Assembly (NCBI GenBank): GCA_905250125.1
Contig: CAJNOL010000445.1
Location: 1-64,000 of the forward strand
Length of the DNA stretch: 64,000 nt
Reading direction: 5' to 3'
Source of the DNA: Rotaria sordida
Lineage: Eukaryota > Rotifera > Eurotatoria > Philodinida > Philodinidae
The notes beneath the pieces were generated by a model. The model was not told the DNA's origin. It did not search any database and saw only the letters and a list, made by a program, of their open reading frames with translations. Position numbers and translations under genes: made by a program. Below are positions 13,501-22,568 of the stretch, in pieces (position 1 is the first letter of the stretch; each line of letters starts with the position of its first letter).

Positions 13501-13959
13501 TTTCTAGTGCTTTAAGTCGTAAATGGAAAGAAAAATCTGATTTAATAAGTGAACTTGATAATAAAATTCGTCGTGCATCAGAAACATATCAAACAAATGA
13601 AAAGAAACTTTCTGATGAAAATAATCGTTTAATTGAAATTCACAAGTAAAAAACAAAAAAGAATTTTTATAAATTTTATCCAAATTTTTTATTTTTGAAG
13701 ACAATCAGAAGAAAAACTTCGTCAACGTGATGATGATTTTCGTCGACAATTTGAAACAATTGAACATGGACATCGACAAACATTAAATCAAATACAAAAA
13801 AATTATGAAGAAAAACTTCAACAAGCTCAAATTCGTATAAATGAAGTCGAAGATGAAATGAGAATTTTATTACATGATACAAATCAACGTAAAAAAAAAT
13901 GGGAAGAACGTATTAAATATTTAAGTAGTTTTATGACTGATTTACAAGATCCGATTTAA
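4549..13959 (+). CDS. LRRCC1: Leucine-rich repeat and coiled-coil centrosomal protein 1 (LRRCC1)
   Basis: Centrosome/centriole protein needed for spindle pole integrity and cilium assembly in vertebrates. Twenty exons give 1015 aa, close to the vertebrate length (about 1030). Exons: 4549-4850, 4913-5029, 5090-5178, 5228-5326, 5378-5424, 5494-5625, 6742-6829, 6889-7012, 7063-7382, 7432-7550, 7607-7741, 7806-7945, 8016-8135, 9534-9618, 9673-9786, 10647-10893, 10952-11115, 13224-13432, 13508-13645, 13701-13959; all phases agree. Residues ~15-200 are SDS22-like LRRs (LHSNEIERINGL, LDLSSNNITRIQGL, LNLASNKIVIVEGL). A low-complexity polar linker follows. From ~residue 410 the rest is coiled coil with family landmarks: ERDKRWRAEQ, LWSHELAHQGASLAQDRGRL, ALSRKWKEKSDLI and QRDDDFRRQF. 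Four introns (5626-6741, 8136-9533, 9787-10646, 11116-13223) are 0.9-2.1 kb and full of fold-back repeats. The stop is 118 bp before MICU1. Confidence 0.93.
5681..6627. mobile_element. Long fold-back element in LRRCC1 intron 6
   Basis: About 947 bp, non-coding. Left end ATCTACACGGTTGGAAAAA is matched in inverted form by the right end, and the mirror continues for at least 150 bp: both arms carry the CCAGGGGGGTAACGCTATAA text and the TTCAAATAGAAGACATAAT text. The middle (about 6090-6215) is also partly self-complementary, suggesting the whole unit folds into a long hairpin. No transposase frame is visible, so it is non-autonomous. It accounts for almost all of this intron's length. Confidence 0.75.
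8337..9196. mobile_element. Fold-back repeat in LRRCC1 intron 13
   Basis: Arms near 8337-8465 and 9030-9196 are inverted copies: AACTCCTGCCAAGAAAGTCT on the left is answered by AGACTTTCTTGACAGGAGTT on the right, and the TAGACACAAAATT and TTTCAAAGATTCTC texts also recur in inverted form. The right arm has small insertions. The interior has no supported coding. Just before it, at 8170-8205, is one end of the GAGCCCATCGGGTCC repeat family. Confidence 0.6.
10000..10210. mobile_element. GAGCCC/GGGCTC short inverted-repeat element
   Basis: About 210 bp with ends AGAGCTTATCGTGTCC and GGGTCTGATGGGCTCT, separated by G+C-rich degenerate GGACCC/GGGTCC motifs. It lies in LRRCC1 intron 15, in sharp contrast to the AT-rich flanks. 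Same family as 12570-12860, 14593-15530, 16342-16416 and 48913-49021. Confidence 0.55.
11170..11495. repeat. Inverted repeat in LRRCC1 intron 17
   Basis: Arms around 11170-11300 and 11370-11495 are imperfect inverted copies; for example TTTTAGCAAATTGACC on the left answers GGTCAATTTGCTGAAA on the right, followed outward by the GAATTTTTCCCGAGA/TCTCGAAAAAATTTC pair. No coding potential is seen. It is probably a small non-autonomous transposon. Confidence 0.5.
11598..11863. mobile_element. Terminal-inverted-repeat element in LRRCC1 intron 17
   Basis: About 266 bp. The left end text GACTACAGAAGGGGATATAT is mirrored at the right by ATATATCCCGTTCTGTAGTC. Internally ATGCATGTATTATCA and TGATAATACATGCA also pair. 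The G+C-rich centre (GGCCGGCGGCGAAG, about 11736) is the hairpin loop region. MITE-like, no coding. Confidence 0.6.
12570..12860. mobile_element. GAGCCC/GGGCTC element, unoccupied reference copy
   Basis: About 290 bp with ends AAGAGCCCATCGGATTGGTC and GATCCGATAGGCTCTA. It holds several GGACC/GGGTCC motifs and the internal text CAGAACTGTTAAGGATGCG. The same internal text, in opposite orientation and split at the TTAA, recurs at 14593-15530, so this copy records the empty site of the element inserted there. Located in LRRCC1 intron 17. Confidence 0.6.
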
Positions 13960-14077
13960 TTTATGTCTGATATTTAAATTTTCCGTCCGTTCTCTTTTTT
14001 CTTTTTTTTTTTTTACACTGTGTGTATCGATTTTTTGGGGAAAAAAAAAGTTCTTTGTAGAGAATATTTCTTTGTAG
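13960..14077 (+). promoter_or_regulatory. LRRCC1-MICU1 intercistronic region with tandem acceptor-like sites
   Basis: 118 bp, pyrimidine-rich, ending in two acceptor-like sites, TTCTTTGTAG|AG and TTTCTTTGTAG|ATG, the second exactly at the MICU1 start. No AATAAA is visible. The layout fits a polycistronic pre-mRNA separated by spliced-leader addition; this is inference. Confidence 0.5.
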
Positions 14078-17000
14078 ATGATTTTAATTGGAATTTTAAA
14101 ACAACAACAAAATCATATTTGGCATTTATATTCATCATCTTTATTAAGATCAACAAATATTTTATCTTCATTAAATTTAAATCGATTTTTAAATTATAAT
14201 CATCAATATATTGAAAATCAACGATCATTATTATCAGTTCGTTTACCAATTATTATTAATCAACCATATCGTACAAGAAAATTAAAATTTAGTTTTGGTT
14301 ATACAAATTATGGACATCGAAGACATGTTAGACCACCGGGACATCATGTTGTACATTATATGCAATTTTTTTTAGTTATTATTGGAGCTTATGCTATGTT
14401 CTATTTAACGTTAGTGTTCAATTACATTCATTTAAAAACTTATCTAGATAACAAGAAACAAAAGTTTTTTTTTTCGCATCTCTCAATTTGCGTTAGTACA
14501 GAAAATTATATCATTGACTGATAGTTCTTGTTGGATGTTTGGTTCGTAGCAGGCATCAAAATCGGGCCACTTTTTGATGGCTTGACCTAGTACTAGAGCC
14601 CGTCGGGTCAAAAAATTTTGGATCTGGACCCGGTTTCGAATTGTACTCTTGATACTTAATCAAATTTTTTAATTCGTACCTGATAACCCCCAGCAACACA
14701 CCCTTAAGGCCCCCCTCAAAAATTGATCTCGGTCCAGGAACATTGGAACGAGCTGAAATTTGGAGGATATGTTGGGGACATTAAGGGTAGTCTATGATAA
14801 AATTTTCAGCCCAAAACTATTTCATTTAAGGGAGATATTGACCAAACAAGGTCGAAAAATAGCTAATTTGGCAACCCAAATTTCTCTGTAATGGTTCGCC
14901 CAATATATAAATATTTTTTGTTTGAAAGAGCGTGTCAAAATGCAGGGCACTACGTCGCCCTTTTTTTGAAATACTCCCTTTTTAATTGGAAAAAACAGGT
15001 TGCAAGTTCAATGACTAAAAAATTTATCAAAAAATTGTAGTCGAATTATATCACTTAGTTTATATTGACTAAAGAAAAGGGGTATTTCAAAAAAAGGGTG
15101 TCGTAGTGCCCTACATCTTGACACGCTCTTTCAAACAAAAAAAAAATATTAATATACTGGACGAACCATGACACAGAAATTTGGGATGCGCGTATGAGAA
15201 AGCGAAAAATGAGAAAAAACGAAAAAGATTTTTGGATATTTCAAAAAACCGCTGATTTTTCAAAAACTGGTTCTCTGAAATTCTGAAAAATTTCTAGGAA
15301 AAATGGAGTTTTCAGAAAAAATTTTTACCAATTCTGAAAGAGCAGACGACGGACTATTTTCCTATGTATTTATCTCAATTTTGACAGTTCTCACGAAAAT
15401 TGACTTTTTTTGAGGAGGGTGGGCTTAACAGTTCTGAAGCAATCATGATCTTATAAGAATCAACTTATAATTGACTCTTTCTGTATCCATGAAGTCAGAT
15501 CCGAATTCGGGACCAACTCGATGGAGTCTACCCAATTTATAGTGCCCATCCGGCCCGACCTAATTCAGAATAACAATATTTCTTTTGCAGAAAAAAGGAT
15601 TTTTACATGATGTAAAATCAAAATCATTGTCATTATTTATTAGAATATTGTAAAAAGTTTTTTATTATTATAGTGAGTACGAAGTGAACAAAGTTAGACA
15701 ATTTTAATGTTTAAAACAACAGCATGAAGAAGAGTAAGATACGTTTGTGAGTGTTTAAATTACTTGAAGGTTATTATTTCATTAACAAAAAGCTTTCAAG
15801 AGTAAAATACACAATGACTTATTTCTCAGAGTCTGATTGAATTACTATTTTTAGTTAGAATGTTAATTTTAGTAGACAATTAGCACTGTTTCATTTCATT
15901 AACACTTATAACACTTAATGAAATTGATAAACCTTTGATAATGAAAATTCTTGATTGCTATCAGTTGTGAGACGCAAAATTTATATAAAAAAATTTTGAT
16001 GAAAAATCAAAATCGATTATTTTTGAATAAAAAAAAAATGATTAAAATAATGTTATCCGATATTTTAGCTTTCAAAATTAAATTTTTTTGTGACTAAAGC
16101 TGTATTTTATAAATTGATTAAGAAAGATTCAAATCAAATGAAATCTATGTTTTAAGTTCAAAAAAATTTGATTTTTTTCCTGTTTTCTTACGTGAAAAAC
16201 TTTTCGTGAGAAAAGAAATAAAGTTCGAACTGGACGGTCCGACAGAAATATATCTCTAGGCCGAGCGACCCGTTTCGAGGTCTGGTTCGTAACCCTTTAC
16301 CAATAAGACATTGATCAATGACGAAATTCCGCAACTTCTTACTAGAACCCATCGGGTTCGAGCCTGAAAATTTTGTTCCGATCGGATCTAGAAATTCTTG
16401 CACTCGATGGGCTCTACCACCCATCCCGTGGACTAAATCAGCACTGAGTCAACCTTAAGTTATGACATTGATACGATTGAATTTGAGAGAATTTATTTCA
16501 TTGTAGAGATGTAGAAGGGGTCATAAATGGCTCATTTGTCTAAATTGTATTTATTGTTAATTTGATTTTTTCACAGTTAAGCTGTTGTTTTATCTGTATA
16601 CAGCTGAAAGCCTACTTATTATGAATTTTTGTCATTTCGGGAAATTAGATATAGTTTGTTGCGTGCAAAAGTGGCTATTTTTGGATTAAAATCAGATCGT
16701 TGATTTTCAGGATTGTGTCGATATCGTTAGTCTTAATTTTGTTTTTATATTATAAAATCATTGGTTCTGATTTGAAATCAGCCATTCCTATGATATATCA
16801 TATAAGGCTGATCGCTGATTAAGCCATAACACAAGGAATTGAAATCTTTGGAAGCCAATAAAAGATTCTTTTGTTTTCATGAAACCATTCTATGGGTGAA
16901 CTATGCACTGATATGCGAAAATTAAACAGATAGATATATGAAAATCTTTTCTCCTCAAACCAATTTTCCGACTTCTGTTAGCAATTTTCATTAAAAAAGT

Positions 17001-20000
17001 GTTTCAATTATCTAACACTGTTCAAATCAGCAAGTACGAACGATATCCAGATATATTTTTGAATGACTGTACATCTATAGGAATATTTCTTTTTTTTTCT
17101 TTTATAGAAATGTTACTGAATTTGAAGATCGTTGGTCACAACCGGTTAATGCAAATCAAGCAGCAGAAATGAATACTTATATTAATCCAATAGAAACTCA
17201 ACGACGTTTGGATATATTTTCTAATGTCAAAGCAGCAACTATTTTACCAGCAGTTGAAACAAATCGTAACGATTCGAATGAAGAAGAAAACAAAGGAGAT
17301 TTATCCGAGGTTTCTATTTTGACTTTTTGTTATAGGAAATAGTTTGTTAAGTACTTGAAATTCATAAGTAGAACTTTCAATTTTTCAATTCTATAATAAA
17401 ACTTTATTTAATAGTATTCTTTTTTTTGTTTTTCTTTTATTATATTTTTTTTACAACAAAAACAATGATAGATATTTCTGTCTGTCCACGACCTCTACAA
17501 TGATATAATAACAAGGGAAGTACTCCAGGTGACTACTTTCGTTTTGACTCATTCGATAGGGTATACCGAGAGGAGAAAAATGGTTCGAGGGTATGACGTA
17601 CTGACGTGGGGTTATGACCGTTTTATTGAAAACCAGGTATTTCGAACAGACTAAAATGAAGAGTTTCGATCTGAAGTTTTGCCTATTTTCGATACAATCT
17701 ATGTTAATAAGCAAAATTTTTCAGATCGCAAACTCTTCATTTTAGTTTTCTTCAGAATGCCTAGCTTCTAGTAAAACGGTCATAACTCATAGGCTCGAAC
17801 CATTTTTCTTTTCTCTATATACTCTATCGAATGAATCAAGACAGATGTGGATACCTTAGGTAAAACGGAAGACAAAATTTTAAGACATTTTTTATTTTTC
17901 GTTTTTCTCCATCAAAGACCGCTTTTTATAAACATCCAAATAGTGATTTCGATAGTTCTCGAAACGAACTACAAATCTATTGTATTGAAAACACCAACAG
18001 TGAACCGATTCAGTTTTTATGACAGAAATTGTTTTTGTCTAGTAAAAAAAAAAATTCAAGGCACTTTTGTATTTTATCGATTTTTCTGTTGTCGACGAAT
18101 AGAAAACATTTCAAAAATATATCGTTAGATCCAAAATTCAACGGGCTACATTTTAGTATAAATATTTTTTTTTGAGAAACTATTGATTATAACAATTAAA
18201 TATAAATTATTATTAATTAACAGATGTAGAAAAATCTTGTCATAATTTTCAGTTCTGAAGTACACCGTAAGATTAGAACATTGGAAATTAAACAAACCGT
18301 GTGATTTTGTTTTACAACAACAAGTCCAGAGATGGAAAAACTCGCCATGCGCCGCTGCTCATACCTATGCTACATTGGTCAGAGCTTTAGGAAGCGCATG
18401 CTTACAACATCCCAATGTTCGAGGAACTTTGAGAAACTGATTGGTAGAGCAAAAAGAGATAAAGGTATGCGAGGCACAGGATGATTTTTTTCTGTATCTC
18501 TATATCGATCTTAATCGGATTTTTTAAGCACTATTTTAGAATTTAATTAATATTGTATTAGTAATTGAGAAAATTAAGCTTTAAGGAAAAGCTTCAAAAT
18601 TCTGAAAAATAGTGTATTTTGTAGAGTAGAGTTTGTTCTATCGAACGAGCCCTATCATCCTTTTTTACGACGTAATCTTCAAATTGGACAACGTTTCTAA
18701 TATTTATCAGTAATTTCAGCAATGGTTTCTAGCTATTTTTTACCTTGTTTTAGCTAAACTATTTTCAAAACGCTGTATCTCACGAATAACGTATTGTACA
18801 AAAACCCGCTAGGCCTTGTTCTATAGAGCAAACTCTGCTCTATAACATACACTGTTTTTCAGACTTTTGAAACTTTCTCTTAAAGCTCAATTTTCTTAAT
18901 TACTAATACAATATTAGTTAAATTCTAAAAACTGCTTAAGAAATCTCATTAAGACCGATTCAGAGATAGAAAAAATCGTCCCGCGCCTCACACACTTCTG
19001 CCTCTATTTGCTCTACCAATTAGATTCTCAAAGTTTCCGAAACATCAGGATGCTGTGAGCACGCGCTTTCCAAGCTTTAACCAATGTAGCAAAGGCGTAA
19101 GCAGCGAGGTTTTCCACTTCTGCCCCAGTTGTTGTAAAACAAGCAACATACGGTTTTGTTTAATTTTCAATATTCTTTCTTACAGTATACTTCAAAACTG
19201 AAAATTATGGTAAGATTTTTCTACATCTGTTAATTAATAATAATTCATATTTAATTATTATAATCAATAGTTTTTCGAAAAAATATTTATACCAAAATGT
19301 AGTCCGTTCAATTCTGGATCTAATAATATATATTTCGAAATGTTTCCTATTCTTCGACAAGGACAAAATTGATAAAATACAAAAAGTGCCATAAATAAGA
19401 GCGCAACCGCCGAGGGGTGTCACACAGTAACGAAGTAACTGTGAGTGTGGCTATGTCTGAAAAGTAGATAAACACTCATACTCACACCCACACCTTCTGT
19501 TACTGTGTGATGACCTTCGGTGGTTGCTCCGCGATTTGTGGCAAACATTTCAAGTTTTTTTCGCTGCACAAAAATAGTTTTTGTCATAAAAACTGAATTG
19601 ATTCATTGTTAATGTTTTCGATATAATAGATTTGTAGTTCATTCCGAGAGCTATCGAAATCACTATTTGAATATATATTAAAAGCGATCTTTGATAGAGA
19701 AAAACCAAAGGTACCTTAAAATTGTGTTTTCACTTCAATTCGCTTGTAAATTGTCTATAATTTGCCACCTACTATGACACATTTCAATTGACACTACATA
19801 ATAATGAGTTGACACTGAAATAGTTCATTAAATTTTAACAACCTTTTATTAATTTTTATATACTTAAATTTAAAAATGACAATTTACTCATTGTAGTGTT
19901 GATTTCTTTTCTTATGTCATTATTTATACTTGATCGATCTATAATACATTTATTCTGATTTCCTTTTCTAAATATAATAGAAAAGAATCATTATGTAATA

Positions 20001-21627
20001 AATAAATTTCTGTCTATCACATTCTTTTAATTCATTTTACGGGAAACATGCATTTATTATTACATAATTTAAGAAAAAGGAAAATGCGTATTATTGATTA
20101 GTTCAACTAGACAATTACGTTTCATGCATTATTCCTACAGTAATACTTCAATTAGAAGAGATGAAATAATTTTTATTCCATTTCATGAATAATTTACTTA
20201 TGATAAAATGCGTACAATATTTTCTTGTCCTTTAAAGAGAATAATTGAAATATTTTATTTTCATCACGTAAAAAGAAAAGATTTAATTTGATTGATTTTT
20301 ATTTTTTACTTTAGGAAACTCATAAAGTAGTAAAATCCGAAAAAAAATCACAAAAAACAAAACTATCATTTCGTGATAAGAAAAAAATTGCTTATGAAAA
20401 TCGTATACGAGCTTATTCAACACCAGATAAAATATTTCGTTATTTTGCCACATTAAAAGTCTATAGTGATGACAATCCTGAAGGTAAATTTTACAAAATT
20501 TAGATTAAAATATATATATATATAAAATATTCTATTTAAAGGTGTTATCTGTATGACACCAGATGATTTTCTTCGATCGATTACACCCGGTATATTTCAA
20601 AAAATAGATTTTTTTTCTAAAATAATTTTTTTTTTCTACAGGTTTGAAACAACCCGATGGTTTAGAACTTGATAAATTTTATCGTTATGATTCACGTGTT
20701 GATCCTTGGGAAAAACTTGAACATTTAAATACACATTTATATTATTTAGATTTAAGTTCTGATCAAATATCAATATTTGAACGTATTGGTGGTAAACAAT
20801 GTTTAATTACATTTAGTGATTATGTATTTCTTGTTACATTATTATCAACACCAAAACGTTATTTTCAAATAGCATTTCAAATGTTTGATTTAGATGGTAA
20901 TGGAAATTTTGATTTTGATGAATTTACAAAATTAAAAGGTTTAATACGTGAACAAACATCTATTGGACAAAGACATCGAGATCATTCAACAACAGGAAAT
21001 ATTTTACGAGAAACATCTATTGTTAATCGATATTTTTTCGGAGAAAATCTTGATCAATTATTAACTATTGAGAAATTTTTACAATTTTATGAACAATTAC
21101 AATATGAAATTTTACGATTAGAGTTTAATCGTTCAACTAAATGTCCTAATGATAAAACCCGTATGACAGAAGTAGATTTTGCAGAATCATTACTTGCATA
21201 TTCAGGTTTATCGGATAAACGTATAAAAAGAATGTTAAAACGTGTTAAAAAAGCTTATCCAATTAATGATGAAACAAAATCAATTGGTATATCATTTAAT
21301 GATTATGAAAATTTTCATAATTTTCTTTGTAATATTCATGATACTGATGTTGCATTAACATTTTATCATATAGCTGGTGGTGCTATAGATAAACAAATAT
21401 TTCATCATGTTGCTAAAATAGTTAATCATATTGAACTTGATTCACATTTAATTGATGTTGTATTTACAATATTTGATGAAAATGAAGATCAATTATTATC
21501 ATATGTTGAATTTATACATTTAATGAAAAATCGTTTAGAACGTGGACTTCAACGACCAAAAGATACAGCATTTATGAAATTATTTTCAACAATGATTACA
21601 TGTGCAAAAGAAACATATTTATTATAA
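14078..21627 (+). CDS. MICU1: Mitochondrial calcium uptake protein 1 (MICU1)
   Basis: EF-hand gatekeeper of the mitochondrial calcium uniporter, in the intermembrane space. Five exons (14078-14409, 17108-17309, 20315-20483, 20542-20589, 20642-21627) give 578 aa. The core is unmistakable: [60 protein letters not shown]-hand 1 is canonical ([12 protein letters not shown]); EF-hand 2 reads [12 protein letters not shown], acidic but with Gln at the usual glycine. The C-terminal helix follows [10 protein letters not shown]. Exon 1 encodes a basic, Ser/Asn-rich leader and one membrane helix ([14 protein letters not shown]), matching the family plan of targeting peptide plus N-terminal helix; exon 2 is acidic and unconserved. 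Exons 1-2 are assigned by phase and plan, not similarity, so the N-terminus is less sure. An acceptor-like TTTCTTTGTAG abuts the ATG. AATAAA lies at 21658-21663. Introns 1 and 2 (2.7 and 3.0 kb) are repeat-filled. Confidence 0.9.
14593..15530. mobile_element. GAGCCC-family element split by a TTAA insertion
   Basis: The left part (CTAGAGCCCGTCGGGTC to the TTAA at 14704) and the right part (from TTAA at 15425 through CAGTTCTGAAGCAATCATG to GATGGAGTCTA) together match the inverted sequence of the 12570-12860 repeat. The two halves are separated by a 0.72 kb insertion. Located in MICU1 intron 1. Confidence 0.6.
14704..15428. mobile_element. Fold-back element with TTAA target duplication (piggyBac-type)
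   Basis: About 725 bp including TTAA at both ends (14704-14707 and 15425-15428). The ends are inverted: left GGCCCCCCTCAAAAATTGA, right AGTTGACTTTT-like text reading ATTGACTTTTTTTGAGG then AGGGTGGGC. Inner arms pair as well: GAAAGAGCGTGTCAAAATGC with its inverse near 15115-15135. No coding region. A diverged relative sits at 51402-52135. TTAA duplication is the hallmark of the piggyBac superfamily; the element itself is non-autonomous. Confidence 0.65.
16342..16416. mobile_element. Minimal GAGCCC/GGGCTC element
   Basis: A 75 bp copy with ends TAGAACCCATCGGGTTCG and CACTCGATGGGCTCTA, the smallest member of the family. Located in MICU1 intron 1. Confidence 0.45.
17540..17842. mobile_element. 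Fold-back repeat in MICU1 intron 2
   Basis: About 300 bp. The arms pair as TTTTGACTCATTCGATAGGG with CTATCGAATGAATCAAGA, then AAAATGGTTCGAGG with GCTCGAACCATTTTT, then GTTATGACCGTTTTA with AAAACGGTCATAACT, and ACTAAAATGAAGAGTTT with its inverse. Non-coding. Confidence 0.65.
17865..19735. mobile_element. 1.9 kb fold-back element with a nested insertion
   Basis: Most of MICU1 intron 2 is one giant inverted repeat. The left arm text ATAGTGATTTCGATAGTTCT is mirrored near 19645-19665. AACAGATGTAGAAAAATCTT (about 18221) is mirrored at about 19209. CTACATTGGTCAGAGCTTTA (about 18371) is mirrored near 19075. Arms are roughly 0.75 kb at perhaps 85-90% identity by eye, with a short centre near 18800. 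The right arm is interrupted at 19392-19552 by a smaller palindromic insertion. No long reading frame. Confidence 0.7.
19392..19552. mobile_element. Small palindromic MITE nested in the 1.9 kb fold-back
   Basis: Absent from the left arm, so it is an insertion in the right arm between AAAAGTGCC and AAGTTTTTTTCG. Its ends pair: GAGCGCAACCGCCGAGG with CTTCGGTGGTTGCTCCGCG, then TCACACAGTAACG with GTTACTGTGTGATG. About 160 bp. Confidence 0.6.
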
Positions 21628-22568
21628 TCTATTTATTGTATTATATAATTCGATTAAAATAAAAATCACCTTGCCTTTCTTTTCTTTTTTTTTTATTTTT
21701 ATTGAACGAGAAATTTGGGCAAAATTTTTCTTTTTTTTTTTTTGCATAATATTGTTCTCTTCTTTATTTTTTTTTTCTTATGTTTCTCTGCATTTTCATT
21801 CAACATTGAAGCAGTAAGTGACGATAAGGTAGCTCTCCTGCATCATAACGACACTCAAGTTATTGTGTGTGTACGGTATGTGTATGAAAAAAAAAAAGAA
21901 AAAGAAGAAAAAGTTTCGTATTTCAACTTCGTTGTTTTCTCTCGAGGGATTGAACAAAAATGATGTCGGATAAAATGAATATGAACTTATCAAATAAAAG
22001 AATTGCTTGTCTTTTATGAATAAAATTAGTTCTGCTTGCACATGCCAACGACGAATTACATGCATGTGCATTGCTCTACATCATATCACCGGTCTATCGA
22101 TTAACTTTAAAAGTTCATCGATCGTTCGTATATATGTCCTTTTTTTCCTTCTTCTTCTTCTTCTTCTCTTATTGTATATTTCTAATGTATCTTGAAATAT
22201 TTAAACTCTTCTAGACATACTTGATTAGAGTAAGTACAATGTTATTCGACATTCGTCATAAAAACATTAAGAAGAAAAAAAAATCGATATAGAATTTTAT
22301 ATCTAGAGTAATTATTCGTATAAAATGAAAATTATGATAATAAAATTTTATAGTTCATTCATTCAGTTTTTTTTTCTTTTTTGTTATTCTTTGTTTCTCT
22401 TTTTTCTCTATAACTTTTTTTTTTGTGCTTTTTGATTCGTAATCATCAATCTGATTGTTTATTCACGTTGCTATTTGTCGTTTTGGTTGATAAGCTTTTA
22501 TATTTATATTATAGATGCGGGTGTTATAGTAAAAAAAAAATCTATATATAGATATATTTATTTATATA
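21628..22568 (+). other. MICU1 3' UTR and upstream region of the ankyrin gene
   Basis: 941 bp without a supported gene. It holds a poly(A) signal at 21658-21663, homopolymer T runs, a CTT microsatellite near 22149-22167, and an acceptor-like TTTATATTATAG at 22503-22514 that may mark the 5' end of the ankyrin gene's mRNA. Confidence 0.5.
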
